Shown: positions 7,644 through 16,620, numbered from the stretch's first letter. The stretch: 64,000 nucleotides of DNA from Anthropogastromicrobium sp963652495 (GCA_963652495.1 CAVJTU010000005.1:1-64000), one strand, 5' to 3'. The notes: a model not told the origin generated them from the sequence alone. Program-made: numbers and translations.

Positions 7644-8774
7644 ATGAATTACAGAAAATTCGGCAACACAGGTGAAAGCATTTCGGCACTGGGTTTTGGC
7701 TGCATGCGTTTTCCGGAGTTTGAAAAGGATGGAAAGATGCATGTCGATCAGGACAAGGTAGATGAGATGGTGGCAGAAGCATACCGTCAGGGTGTCAACT
7801 ATTTTGATACTGCACCAAAGTATTGCAATTGTAACAGTGAAGAGGCAGTCGGAAAGGCTGTAAAGAGCTTTCGTGACAAGATTTTGATCTCGACAAAGAT
7901 TCCGCTAGATGTCTGTAAAAAGCCGGGCGATTACCGCCGTGCACTTGAGCATAGCCTGGATAAGCTCGGAACCGATCACATTGATTTTTATCATTTCTGG
8001 GGAATCAACCGCAAGGAGTTTGATGAGAAAATCATGGCGCAGGATCTGTTAGCAGATGCAGCAAAGGCAAAGGAAGAGGGATTGATTCGCCACATTTCTT
8101 TCTCTTTCCATGATGATCCATCTGCAATTAAGTACATCATTGATCGTTCCGAGGAGCGCGGTATCCCGATGGAGAGTATGCTTGTCCAGTACAATCTGCT
8201 CGATCGAAGCAATGAAGAGATGCTTCACTATGCATCGTCTAAAGGACTTGGAACAGTAGCAATGGGACCGGTAGGCGGCGGAAGACTGGCAGCACCGACT
8301 GAGTTATATGCAAAGCTGACAGGAAAGAAGTCCATTGCGACATATGAATTGGCATTTAAGTTTGTTCTGGGAAATCCGGATTTGAACTGCGCACTGTCCG
8401 GTATGCAGACACTTGATATGGTAAAACAGAATGCGTCACTTGCGTCTGACAGTACCGGATTTTCAAAGGAAGAGTGGCAGCAGCTTGGCGAGGCGATGGA
8501 GCAGTTAAAGAAGTTCAGCGAACTGTATTGCACCGGATGCAAATATTGTCAGCCATGTCCGGCGGGAATTGAGATTCCAAAGATCTTCAACATGTTTACC
8601 TATTATAATGTGTACGGACTGAAGGAACATGCAAAGAAGATGTATGAGCGTTATACAAATGACGGCGGCAAGCTGATTGCAGACTGCAAGAACTGTGGTT
8701 TCTGCGAACGTCATTGTCCACAGCATTTGAAGATCCGTGCTGAGTTAGAGCGTGTAGAAAAATTATTTCGCTAA
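7644..8774 (+). CDS. Aldo/keto reductase with C-terminal 4Fe-4S ferredoxin domain
   Basis: 376 residues. The first 260 or so form an aldo/keto reductase barrel: the opening MNYRKFGNTGESISALGFGC, the YFDTAPKY motif with catalytic Asp and Tyr, then STKIPLD and a DHIDFYHFWG strand. The C-terminal part has two cysteine clusters, CTGCKYCQPCPAGIEIP and CKNCGFCERHCPQHLKI, typical of clostridial ferredoxin-type oxidoreductases. It should reduce or oxidise small carbonyl compounds using NAD(P)H, with the clusters passing electrons. The substrate is unknown. It is a single-gene unit closed by a terminator at 8810. Confidence 0.9.
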   Translation: MNYRKFGNTGESISALGFGCMRFPEFEKDGKMHVDQDKVDEMVAEAYRQGVNYFDTAPKYCNCNSEEAVGKAVKSFRDKILISTKIPLDVCKKPGDYRRALEHSLDKLGTDHIDFYHFWGINRKEFDEKIMAQDLLADAAKAKEEGLIRHISFSFHDDPSAIKYIIDRSEERGIPMESMLVQYNLLDRSNEEMLHYASSKGLGTVAMGPVGGGRLAAPTELYAKLTGKKSIATYELAFKFVLGNPDLNCALSGMQTLDMVKQNASLASDSTGFSKEEWQQLGEAMEQLKKFSELYCTGCKYCQPCPAGIEIPKIFNMFTYYNVYGLKEHAKKMYERYTNDGGKLIADCKNCGFCERHCPQHLKIRAELERVEKLFR

Positions 8775-8809
8775 CGCTTGCTGAAAAAAGTTTCCATAGA
8801 AGATAAGAA

Positions 8810-8847
8810 AGATCAGGCAGCATTTTCAACTGTCTGATCTTTTTTAA
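8810..8847 (+). terminator. Terminator of aldo/keto reductase gene
   Basis: A 10-bp stem AGATCAGGCA/TGTCTGATCT (with G-U pairing) followed by TTTTTTAAA. Confidence 0.88.
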
Positions 8848-8852
8848 ATAAA

Positions 8853-9443
8853 TCAAATGATGTTGGGGTCAAAAGGTGTTTTCTCTTTCTTTGGCAGTTT
8901 CGCATTGACAAATATACGAATCAAAAGCAAGGCAGCAAAATCCACAGCGGCGGTCGTGATCAATGCGATACCAGAGAAAGTCCAGGTAGTATTAACGGAT
9001 GGAAATGGATTTCCAATGATTAGCAAAGCAAATAGAATTGTCAGTGCAGCATTTACAGCACCCATCCACCAGCGCTTTTCCTTCTGACGGAGAAGATCAA
9101 TGCTCCACTGGGCTTTATAGAAGCCGGATACTAACAAAAGAACGCCATAAAGAAAAGAGAGCAGCATAAAAGTCTCCCAAAACCAGTGAGAGAAACAGGT
9201 ACAAAACAGACCGACGGAAACACTTGCAAGACCCTTCATCAGGTACAGGCGAGACATCGCTTCAGCAAATGGCTTTCGCCAGTAAAAGACGATCTGAACG
9301 ATACCAACGATCAGGCAGATCACACCAAATGCGATGATAATGCCAGCTGTAAAGCCGGTAGGGTTGATGAGCAGCAAAATTCCTAACGCAAGCTCACAAA
9401 GGCCGATCAGCAGATTGACGGAATTTTTTTTCAGGAATGTCAT
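8853..9443 (-). CDS. HdeD/DUF308-family membrane protein
   Basis: 196 residues with about six membrane helices: SVNLLIGLCELALGILLLI, GIIIAFGVICLIVGIVQIVF, LASVSVGLFCTCF, FMLLSFLYGVLLLVSGF, AALTILFALLIIG and ALITTAAVDFAALLLI. This is the DUF308 arrangement, named after the E. coli acid-resistance protein HdeD. Its molecular function in Firmicutes is not settled. The start at 9443 follows AAAGAGG. A 23-codon longer frame has no such site. The last codons (TPFDPNII) and the stop lie inside a copy of repeat family B, so the repeat seems to have supplied the C-terminus. Confidence 0.85.
   Translation of the reverse strand: MTFLKKNSVNLLIGLCELALGILLLINPTGFTAGIIIAFGVICLIVGIVQIVFYWRKPFAEAMSRLYLMKGLASVSVGLFCTCFSHWFWETFMLLSFLYGVLLLVSGFYKAQWSIDLLRQKEKRWWMGAVNAALTILFALLIIGNPFPSVNTTWTFSGIALITTAAVDFAALLLIRIFVNAKLPKKEKTPFDPNII
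8857..8876. repeat. Repeat family B, short copy inside the end of the HdeD-type gene
   Basis: The 20-bp word ATGATGTTGGGGTCAAAAGG is repeated with one difference (T for G) at 51327-51346. A related word occurs at 36808-36833. Confidence 0.6.
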
Positions 9444-9528
9444 GAAAACCTCTTTTCTCTGTGCCTTTCGCAGACCGGGCTGGCACAGCAGCTCATTTTT
9501 GTTATGAAACATAGATACAGATGTCTAG

Positions 9529-9557
9529 ATTATAGTGGATAAAATGGAAAAAAACAA
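9529..9557 (-). promoter_or_regulatory. Promoter for the HdeD-type gene
   Basis: On the minus strand: TTGTTT, 17-bp spacer, TATAAT. It lies 86 nt upstream of the ATG at 9443. Confidence 0.6.
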
Positions 9558-9576
9558 CTATTTTCCATAAAATGGG

Positions 9577-9605
9577 TTGCATTTTAAAAACGTGCAGCGT
9601 ATAAT
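9577..9605 (+). promoter_or_regulatory. Promoter for the DUF6465 gene
   Basis: TTGCAT, 17-bp spacer, TATAAT. The leader would be about 145 nt. Within it, TGTTGCTGTTCATGCGAACAG can form a small hairpin. Confidence 0.7.
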
Positions 9606-9756
9606 TAACTTCTAGTGTAGTAAGTTGCACGTGTGAATGCAAAAACAATGCATTTTGTGTTGCTGTTCATGCGAACAGGAATCATCTTGTATCGCAGCAT
9701 TCATACATCATATATAGAAAATATTGGAAATATGCCAAAATGGGAGGAGTATGCAT

Positions 9757-10032
9757 ATGGCAGCAAGAGCAAATAAGGAAACTGCAGCAGTTGCAGAGAC
9801 AAAGGGAACTGTAAAGAAGGCTACTGTAAAGAAGACCAGAGAAGTTTATCTGCAGTGGTATGGCAAGGAAGTTACCGTTAGCAGCATCACCGCACGCATT
9901 GAGGAGATGTGGAAGAAGGAGATGAAGAGAAAAATCTCCGAATTGGTTGACTTAAAGGTATATGTAAAGCCAGAGGAAGGAAAGGCTCATTACGTAATCA
10001 ACGGCGAGATTACTGGAAGCATTGATCTGTAA
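9757..10032 (+). CDS. DUF6465 family protein
   Basis: 91 residues. A Lys/Ala/Thr-rich N-terminus (TKGTVKKATVKKTRE) is followed by a short alpha/beta domain (EVYLQWYGKEVTVSSITARI, then VDLKVYVKPEEGKAHYVING). This layout is the small DUF6465 family found mainly in Lachnospiraceae and relatives, with no known function. The basic tail may bind nucleic acid, which is a guess. GGGAGG is 9 nt before the chosen ATG at 9757, while an ATG at 9751 is too close. It has its own promoter at 9577 and a terminator at 10092. Confidence 0.82.
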   Translation: MAARANKETAAVAETKGTVKKATVKKTREVYLQWYGKEVTVSSITARIEEMWKKEMKRKISELVDLKVYVKPEEGKAHYVINGEITGSIDL

Positions 10033-10091
10033 TTGGTTGCTCCATTGTAATCTGTGCATTGCAATTTCGTATCAGTATAAAAATGTAGAAG

Positions 10092-10128
10092 GCAGGTCTT
10101 TGTGTGTACACAGAGGCCTGTTTGTTTT
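10092..10128 (+). terminator. Terminator of the DUF6465 gene
   Basis: A 12-bp stem CAGGTCTTTGTG/CACAGAGGCCTG with G-U pairs, followed by TTTGTTTT. Confidence 0.85.
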
Positions 10129-10213
10129 AGGAAAAAATAAAAAAATTCCTACAAAAATGCGATGATGTGTGTTATACTATAAGAGAACAAGATCCGTAGA
10201 GTGAGGTGGACGC

Positions 10214-10651
10214 ATGATCAGTGAGGAAAAGATCCGCATGATGACACAGGCGGCAATGATGAGCAAGAGAGAAGAATGCCGTGCGATTGAGATTTGCGGG
10301 TATCGGAAAAGAGATTATGTGTCTTTTCAGATGATTAAGATCTGGATCAGTTATACCGCAGCTTATCTGCTGTTGACGTTTACAGGACTTGTCTGTATGG
10401 GAAGCGATATGAAGACGGTTTCAATTTCTGAACGTACACTGCTCACGATTGTGTGTATCTGGATTATTGCGTATCTGGGAGTTCTGATGGCGGTGCTTGT
10501 GACAGCGAGACATTGCTATAGCAGGCGTTACCGTACAGCAGCTGTTTTGGTGCGCGAGTATCGAAAGCAATTGATGGCACTTGAGGATTATTATACAGAA
10601 AGGAGCCAGGCGAATGACAGCTCTGCTGGAGCTTCGGCAAAAAATAAGTGA
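10214..10651 (+). CDS. Small membrane protein of unknown function
   Basis: 145 residues with a cytoplasmic N-terminus rich in Met, Lys and Arg, two membrane helices (about 47-64 and 77-97) and a charged C-terminal helix (RRYRTAAVLVREYRKQLMALEDYY). I do not recognise the family. It overlaps the start of the next membrane protein gene by 38 nt, so the two are translationally coupled. A TATACT box at 10173 lies 35 nt upstream without a clear -35. It probably forms one operon with the following gene and cdaA-cdaR. Confidence 0.75.
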   Translation: MISEEKIRMMTQAAMMSKREECRAIEICGYRKRDYVSFQMIKIWISYTAAYLLLTFTGLVCMGSDMKTVSISERTLLTIVCIWIIAYLGVLMAVLVTARHCYSRRYRTAAVLVREYRKQLMALEDYYTERSQANDSSAGASAKNK

Positions 10652-11609
10652 AGTTTACGGCTGGTATGAGGCGTACGTGCGTGTGTGTACAAAGTGTCTG
10701 CTGGCATTTTTAGTATTTTATATGGTTCATCGGCAGCTTGTGAGCAGCATGCAGCCTCGTGCATGGATAGAGGTTGCGGTCTTTACGATGGTGGCAGTGG
10801 TTGTTCCTATTGGGGTGCTTTCTCCTTTGCTGGCCGTTTTTGTGATTATTCATATGGTAATGATCTCTGTTGAGGCAGGTGCGGTTGCAGCAGTATTTTT
10901 TGTGTTTTTGATACTGACATATTTTATATTTAAACCCAAACAGTCGGTGCTGATTGCAATTATGTGTCTGGCAGGAATGCTGAACCTGACTGGTGCGGCG
11001 GCGATTCCGATTGGTCTTTTATGCAGTCCGGCAGCGGTTATTCCGGCAGCGGCAGGCACATTTGTGTATGGTATGATTCTAACGCTTCGTCAGAACAGTT
11101 CTGTATTGGAGACAGCGGCGGTGCGGCTGACTTCAATGGAAAAGGCAGCTTATTTTGTGAAGATAGTATGGAGCAATGAGCGGCTGCTGTTACTGGTAGC
11201 GGCTCTGATCATTACGGTCATTGTTGTGTACCTGATCCGAAAGCTCCCGTATTCGTATGCATGGGCGATCGCTATCGCAGCGGGAACTGCGTGTTATGTG
11301 CTGATTGTGCTGGTAGGCAATGTAGTATTCGGTGTAACGGTCAATCTGCTGTATTTAAGCAGTTCTGTTTTTATGGGTATTTTAGTTGCCTGTGTGCTCC
11401 ATGTGTTCCGATTCCTTTTGGACGGAGCGCATACCGAGTTTTTGGAGTATGAAGATGAGAATTATGTGTATTATGTAAAGGCGATTCCGAAATATTCCGT
11501 TGCCCGCACCGAAAAAAAAGTAACTATGATAACAAGGCCAGGGGAAGCAGACCCGGATGGAGATTTCTCGGAGGATGCGCGCAGCCTGGATGATTACTTC
11601 CACGAATAA
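10614..11609 (+). CDS. Polytopic membrane protein upstream of cdaA
   Basis: 331 residues with roughly eight hydrophobic segments, for example CLLAFLVFYMV, VAVFTMVAVVVPIGVLSPLLAVFVIIHMV, LLLLVAALIITVIVVYLI and AWAIAIAAGTACYVLIVLVG. A soluble acidic tail (LEYEDENYVYYVKAIPKYSV to SEDARSLDDYFHE) ends it. No transporter signature is visible and I cannot name the family. Start after AAGGAG at 10614. Its position just before the c-di-AMP synthase gene (19-nt gap), together with its soluble tail, makes it a candidate accessory protein for c-di-AMP signalling or envelope control. This is inference only. Confidence 0.72.
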   Translation: MTALLELRQKISEVYGWYEAYVRVCTKCLLAFLVFYMVHRQLVSSMQPRAWIEVAVFTMVAVVVPIGVLSPLLAVFVIIHMVMISVEAGAVAAVFFVFLILTYFIFKPKQSVLIAIMCLAGMLNLTGAAAIPIGLLCSPAAVIPAAAGTFVYGMILTLRQNSSVLETAAVRLTSMEKAAYFVKIVWSNERLLLLVAALIITVIVVYLIRKLPYSYAWAIAIAAGTACYVLIVLVGNVVFGVTVNLLYLSSSVFMGILVACVLHVFRFLLDGAHTEFLEYEDENYVYYVKAIPKYSVARTEKKVTMITRPGEADPDGDFSEDARSLDDYFHE

Positions 11610-11628
11610 ACAGGAGAAAGGACGGAAA

Positions 11629-12495
11629 ATGGAAGCCATCAAAGAATTTTATGAAAATTATATACGCTGGTCGGCGGCTTCCATGACATGGAGTGATGTT
11701 CTGGAGATCGCAATTTTTGCGTATCTGATTTACCATATTATCTTATGGATCAAACAAAGCAAAGCATGGATTCTGTTAAAGGGTGCGGCGGCGATTTTTG
11801 CTATGTATATTCTGGCAGTCGTGCTGCAGTTGAACGATATTGTGATGGTATTTAATCGGATTGCCCCATATGTGGCGACGGCACTTCTGGTGATCTTTCA
11901 GCCGGAGATTCGACGGGCACTCGAACAGTTGGGTACAAATCACTTATTTGAATTGATCTCTATTTCGGGAACGAAGGACAAGGTTTTTGAAAATGAGGAT
12001 GATACGATTGATGCGATTGTACGGGCGTCGTTTAGTATGGGACGTGCGAAAACCGGTGCATTGATCGTTATCGAACGGAAATTTGTGCTGAACGAGTATA
12101 TTGCGACTGGAATTTTATTGGATGCGCTTGTCAGTGCACCGCTTTTGGTGCAGATCTTTGAACATAATCTTCCGCTTCACGATGGTGCAGTTGTGATTCG
12201 TGGAAATCGCATCGCGGCGGCCACCTGTTACCTGCCATTGTCGGAGAACAAGACGATCAGCAAGGAACTTGGAACAAGACACCGCGCCGGGTTAGGCATC
12301 AGTGAAGTGACGGATGCGCTGACAGTGATCGTATCGGAGGAGACCGGTCAGGTTTCTCTGACAAAGGATGGCCGGCTGTATCAAGACCTCGACAGTGACC
12401 GGCTTCGGGAATTGCTTGGCGGAGAGAAAAAAGAAGAACAATCAGCAACGTTGTGGGACAAGTTGAAGAAAGGAAGGAAGCGGCATGAAAAATAA
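11629..12495 (+). CDS. cdaA: Diadenylate cyclase CdaA
   Basis: 288 residues. Three N-terminal membrane helices (about 21-40, 46-65 and 75-92) are followed by a DAC domain with the two catalytic motifs: HDGAVVIRG (DGA) and GTRHRAGLG (RHR). The enzyme joins two ATP molecules into cyclic di-AMP, the potassium, osmotic and cell-wall second messenger of Firmicutes. Start at 11629 after AAAGGAC. The 3' end overlaps cdaR by 11 nt, the classical cdaA-cdaR arrangement. The glmM gene that often follows is not here. Instead an HPr gene and a polysaccharide locus follow. Confidence 0.95.
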   Translation: MEAIKEFYENYIRWSAASMTWSDVLEIAIFAYLIYHIILWIKQSKAWILLKGAAAIFAMYILAVVLQLNDIVMVFNRIAPYVATALLVIFQPEIRRALEQLGTNHLFELISISGTKDKVFENEDDTIDAIVRASFSMGRAKTGALIVIERKFVLNEYIATGILLDALVSAPLLVQIFEHNLPLHDGAVVIRGNRIAAATCYLPLSENKTISKELGTRHRAGLGISEVTDALTVIVSEETGQVSLTKDGRLYQDLDSDRLRELLGGEKKEEQSATLWDKLKKGRKRHEK

Positions 12496-13882
12496 AAGTC
12501 AGAAATACTTTCTTACGAATATCCCGCTTCGACTCCTCGGTATTGTCCTGGCAATCCTTCTGTGGTTAGTATTAAGCAATACGCAGGATCCGGTTATCAC
12601 TAGCAGTGTAACCGTCCCGATCACATATGATGAGAGCGGACTGGCAGATAAAAATATGGTGGCGATTACAAAGCCCGCTTCGATTACAATTCCGGTGAAG
12701 CTGCATCGCAGTCGTCTGCGTTATCTTTCTTCTGATGACTTCACTGTGACTGCGGATCTGACAGAGGTAATTGGTGACATCAAAGAAGCACCTGATACGA
12801 GCAAGGTCAGTATTGAGATCACTAAAACATCATCTGCCAACTATATTCAGAGCTGGGAGTATCCGCAATCACAAGGGTATATCAGAGTGGTGCTCGATAC
12901 CTTAAAATCTGCCACTTATTTGGTTCAGTTTAATATTACAAAGGAACTGCCGGAGGGGTATCAGGTTGGAACACTGTCAAGCGATCCGTCGCGTGTTACT
13001 GTAAGCGGACCGACAAGTGCATTTTCTAATTTGGCATCGGTGAAAGCAAATGTGGATTTGAGTACAATTACCGACAGCAGCAGCGTCACTGCATCGCTTG
13101 CGCTGTACGATGGCAACAATCGTGTTCTTACAGGAAGCGGCCTTACGATCAGTCAGGAAAGTGTGGAAGTGACTGTCGGGTTAAACCAGACAAAAGAGAT
13201 CAGCATCAGCATTGCGGGAAGCAGTGGGACACCGGCAGATGGATATGTGGTTAGCAAAGTGGATTACACGCCGAAGCTTTTGACAATATCCGGTTCAAAA
13301 ACAGCTCTTGCTAATATTTCAACGATCAGTATTCCAAGTGAGGAACTGGATATCACGGGAGCTAGTGAGAATCAGACGTTTGAAATCGCGATTGATCCGT
13401 ATCTTCCGGAGGGTATCACAGTATCGGAAGGACAAAGCGGTACGATTTTTGTAACGATTGAGTTGGAACAGCTTCAGACCAAAAGCTTTCAGGTCGATGT
13501 TGAGCAGTTTCAGTTAATCAACACAAAGGATGAGTACGAATATGAGATAATTGATCCTACACTGACGGTAACGCTGCAGGCTTTGCAAGCTGATCTGGAC
13601 ATTTTAGATCCGGAGACACTTCAGGGAACAATTGATGTTGGAGGACTTGGCGCAGGTGAGTATATTAATGTGCCGGTTACGCTTGCACTGGACAGTGCAT
13701 ACACATTGACGGAGGAACTGATCGCATCCGTGCGCATCATTGATAAAGCAGCAACCGTGGAATCATCGGAGAGTATGGATGAAGAATCAGACAGTACGAG
13801 TATCGAGAAGTCGACGGATGAAACGACGCAGGAAAGTACTGGTGAACAGGAGCATTCTTCGATGCAGGAGGAGAACTCGTAA
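12485..13882 (+). CDS. cdaR: CdaR, YbbR-domain regulator of CdaA
   Basis: 465 residues. A short cytoplasmic start and one membrane helix (LLGIVLAILLWLVLS, about 17-32) anchor an extracellular region built from about four YbbR-type beta repeats (for example SVTVPITYDESGLADKN, TYLVQFNITKELPEGYQVG, TKEISISIAGSSGTPADGYVV, TKSFQVDVEQFQLINTKDEY). The tail is Ser/Thr/Glu-rich. In Bacillus and Listeria, CdaR contacts CdaA and tunes c-di-AMP output in response to the wall. The start overlaps cdaA and is preceded by GGAAGGAAG. Confidence 0.92.
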   Translation: MKNKSQKYFLTNIPLRLLGIVLAILLWLVLSNTQDPVITSSVTVPITYDESGLADKNMVAITKPASITIPVKLHRSRLRYLSSDDFTVTADLTEVIGDIKEAPDTSKVSIEITKTSSANYIQSWEYPQSQGYIRVVLDTLKSATYLVQFNITKELPEGYQVGTLSSDPSRVTVSGPTSAFSNLASVKANVDLSTITDSSSVTASLALYDGNNRVLTGSGLTISQESVEVTVGLNQTKEISISIAGSSGTPADGYVVSKVDYTPKLLTISGSKTALANISTISIPSEELDITGASENQTFEIAIDPYLPEGITVSEGQSGTIFVTIELEQLQTKSFQVDVEQFQLINTKDEYEYEIIDPTLTVTLQALQADLDILDPETLQGTIDVGGLGAGEYINVPVTLALDSAYTLTEELIASVRIIDKAATVESSESMDEESDSTSIEKSTDETTQESTGEQEHSSMQEENS

Positions 13883-13966
13883 AAGTACTGCGCAACAAGC
13901 GTGCAAGTATGTACAGAGGGACAGTATTATCTGTTCTATGTTACAATGAAAGGAAGAGGAAGAAGT

Positions 13967-14230
13967 ATGGTAAGTCAGAAGATCACAGTAAAAAACATGA
14001 CAGGATTTCATTTGAGACCAGCAGGGATCTTATGCAAGATCGCAATGAACTACAAATCAAAGGTTCAGTTTCAGTTTAACAGCGTTACTGCAAACGCAAA
14101 AAGCGTGCTCAGCGTACTTGGTGCAGGTGTGAAAAACGGGGATGAGATTGAAGTTGTCTGCGATGGTGTTGATGAGGAAGAGGCATTAAAGGCCGTGATA
14201 GCGGGAATTGAAAATGGTCTTGGCGAATAA
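13967..14230 (+). CDS. HPr-family phosphocarrier protein
   Basis: 87 residues, the normal HPr length. GFHLRPAG places the active histidine at residue 15 and AKSVLSVLG places serine at residue 46, so both the PTS site and the HPr-kinase site are kept. This makes HPr more likely than Crh, which lacks His15. HPr passes phosphate from enzyme I to sugar permeases and, when Ser-phosphorylated, signals carbon repression. No enzyme I gene is adjacent. The start follows GGAAGAGGAAG. The next gene, a polysaccharide polymerase, begins at the stop codon, so the two are probably translated together. This is unusual company for HPr. Confidence 0.9.
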   Translation: MVSQKITVKNMTGFHLRPAGILCKIAMNYKSKVQFQFNSVTANAKSVLSVLGAGVKNGDEIEVVCDGVDEEEALKAVIAGIENGLGE

Positions 14231-14231
14231 C

Positions 14232-15617
14232 ATGGGGGGCAGAGGCAGTAAGGTGCTTCTGCCTTATGCCGTGTATGGCACTTTTGTCATAATATCGGCA
14301 GTATGTGAAAAAAACGGCAGCTTTGTGGCAGCAGGATGTGTGCTTATTGCGGCAGCTGTGGCGATGAGCAGTTATTTTTATTACCTGGATCAAAGCCTTG
14401 TATCGTTTCGATTTTTAGTATCCTTTTTTTGGACGGCTGGGGAGGGGCTGGCTGTTATGCAGCTAAGTCGTTTGCAATCCTCATGGCTTCTTCAGACATG
14501 GCTTTCCTTCAGCGGCTTTTATTTATTCTTTTTGGCAGGCTATGAGATCATGGAGTACAGGCACCAAAAATATATACCTGATTACAGCAATGAAATATCC
14601 TCAAAATATGAACAACAGGCTGTTCTCAATCCGGGGCAGGAAGCAAGCTTTCAGAAAAGACTCTTTACCTGTATTCGTATTGTTGCGCTGGTCACATTTG
14701 CAACTTTCATTGCGGAGGCATGTATCCTTGGCTATATTCCTCTTTTTTCGAGTGAGACACATGCGTATGACCATTTTCATATCACTGGTGTGCATTATTT
14801 TACTGTCAGCTGCATGTTTACGCACTCATTGACACTGATCTATCTGTTAAAGTACCGCCAGAAGGGAACACCGCTTGGAAGAAGCAAAACGATTCAGCTG
14901 ATTGTATACAATATATTGTCAGCATCCATCCCAATCTTAAGTGTCTCAAAGTTTCAGTTCATTCTGACACTGGCACTTCCGATGCTTATCTTTCTTCTGA
15001 TGCGTCCAAATGTCAGCAAAAAGAAACTTTTTGCTGCCTTCGTTGCGATTGCAGTGGTTGTCATTGCAGCAGCAGTCTTTATGACCGTCAGACGAAACTA
15101 CAAACCAGGATACTTAAACAGCATTTTTCAGATGAAAAATGAGAATATGCCGATCTTTGTGCAATATGTGTATATGTATATTGCAAACAACTATTCCAAT
15201 TTTAATTGCCTGACGCAGGCGCTTGCACAGGGAACGCTTGCACATTCCTACGGTTTAAAACAGTTGTTTCCGGTGTTTGCACTCACAGGCATGAAATTTA
15301 TCTTCCCGTCACTCGTTGCATTTGAGATGCCGGTTACGATCACGGAACTCAATACACTAACGTTAATTTATGATGCGTACTATGATTTTGGATTGGTTGG
15401 TGTTCTTTTGTTTGGTTTTATTCTCGGAGCAGTCTGTGCGGTTCTTGTCCGGAAAGTAAAACAGAGCAGCAATCCAATTCTATATCTGTTTTATGCACAG
15501 ATTGCACTGTATCTGGTGCTGTCGTTCTTCTCAGCATGGTTCACTGTGCCGACAACGTGGTTTTGGTTTGCATTGACGGGAGTGCTGTACTGGTATATGA
15601 ATCGAGCTGTCGTGTAA
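14232..15617 (+). CDS. O-antigen/EPS polymerase-like membrane protein (Wzy type)
   Basis: About 461 residues with ten or more membrane helices. A large loop before the last helices (VRRNYKPGYLNSIFQMKNENMP to TITELNTLTLIYDAYYDFG) resembles oligosaccharide repeat-unit polymerases, in which an Arg-containing external loop joins lipid-linked repeat units. Motif conservation in this family is weak, so the call rests on topology and context. The start is uncertain: ATG at 14232 (2 nt after the HPr stop) or ATG at 14214 overlapping HPr. Neither has a strong ribosome binding site, which fits translational coupling. It is the first gene of the polysaccharide block. Confidence 0.75.
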   Translation: MGGRGSKVLLPYAVYGTFVIISAVCEKNGSFVAAGCVLIAAAVAMSSYFYYLDQSLVSFRFLVSFFWTAGEGLAVMQLSRLQSSWLLQTWLSFSGFYLFFLAGYEIMEYRHQKYIPDYSNEISSKYEQQAVLNPGQEASFQKRLFTCIRIVALVTFATFIAEACILGYIPLFSSETHAYDHFHITGVHYFTVSCMFTHSLTLIYLLKYRQKGTPLGRSKTIQLIVYNILSASIPILSVSKFQFILTLALPMLIFLLMRPNVSKKKLFAAFVAIAVVVIAAAVFMTVRRNYKPGYLNSIFQMKNENMPIFVQYVYMYIANNYSNFNCLTQALAQGTLAHSYGLKQLFPVFALTGMKFIFPSLVAFEMPVTITELNTLTLIYDAYYDFGLVGVLLFGFILGAVCAVLVRKVKQSSNPILYLFYAQIALYLVLSFFSAWFTVPTTWFWFALTGVLYWYMNRAVV

Positions 15618-15687
15618 CTATTTACAAAAAAGCTATATTGTGGTATGCTAAACAAGATTGCCGATAAAAAGTCGTATATCGGCGGAA

Positions 15688-16620
15688 ATGTGGGTAGATA
15701 TGCAAGAAATGAAAACAGTAGATGTAATCATCCCGGTCAATTACCCGGATGAGAAATTTCAAAAGATTTTAGACCGGCTGGAAAAACAAACCCATCCGGT
15801 AGAGCGTATTATTGTGATCAATACTGACGAGGCGGGATTTCCAAAGGATCTTCGCCGTCCGTCCAACATGGAGGTGTATCATATTGCACCGGAAGAATTT
15901 GATCATGGCGCAACAAGAGATCTGGCAGCGAGAAAATCGACGGCTGATCTGATGCTGTTTATGACGCAGGATGCCGTACCGGCAGATATGCATCTGGTGG
16001 AATACCTGGTGAAGTCATTTGATGATCCGCTTGTTGCTGCGGCATATGCCAGACAGCTTGCAAGAAAGACGGATTCGACGATTGAACGTTTAACGAGAAA
16101 TTTTAATTATCCGGCGCAAGGTGGGATAAAGAGGCAGGCGGATCTTCCGACGCTTGGTATTAAGACGTATTTTTGTTCAAATTCCTGTGCGATGTATCGC
16201 ACTAGCATTTATAAGGAGTTAGGCGGATTTTTGCCGGAAGCGATTTTCAATGAGGATATGGTCTTTGCGTCTACGGCCATCAATGCAGGTTATTGCATAG
16301 CTTATGTGGCAGAGGCGAGAGTGATTCATTCTCACAACTATACAGGTCTTCAGCAGTTCCATCGTAACTTTGATAACGGAGTTTCACATGCGGACAACGA
16401 AGAAATCTTTCGGGATGTGGAAACAGTTGGAGAGGGCAAGCGTCTGGTGCATGACACGGTACGCTATTTGATTCGCCATCATGAATATGGTCAGGTGCTC
16501 CGTCTGGTATATCTGTCTGGCTGCAAGGCGATTGGTTTTAAGTTGGGAGAAAAATATTATAAATTGCCCAAAAAACTGGTGCTGTGGTGCACGATGAATA
16601 AAAAATACTGGCAGGAATAA
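15688..16620 (+). CDS. Family 2 glycosyltransferase, rhamnosyltransferase-like
   Basis: About 310 residues with a GT-A fold. TVDVIIPVNYPDEKF starts the nucleotide-binding strand, LMLFMTQDAVPAD holds the metal-binding aspartate region, and FNEDMVFASTAINAGY is the usual ED acceptor-site motif. The pattern FDHGATRDLAARKS is typical of rhamnosyltransferase-type GT2 enzymes, which fits the rfbC gene next door. The enzyme would add a sugar to a lipid-linked oligosaccharide on the cytoplasmic side. Start codon choice is uncertain (ATG at 15688, 15700 or 15709). Confidence 0.85.
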   Translation: MWVDMQEMKTVDVIIPVNYPDEKFQKILDRLEKQTHPVERIIVINTDEAGFPKDLRRPSNMEVYHIAPEEFDHGATRDLAARKSTADLMLFMTQDAVPADMHLVEYLVKSFDDPLVAAAYARQLARKTDSTIERLTRNFNYPAQGGIKRQADLPTLGIKTYFCSNSCAMYRTSIYKELGGFLPEAIFNEDMVFASTAINAGYCIAYVAEARVIHSHNYTGLQQFHRNFDNGVSHADNEEIFRDVETVGEGKRLVHDTVRYLIRHHEYGQVLRLVYLSGCKAIGFKLGEKYYKLPKKLVLWCTMNKKYWQE

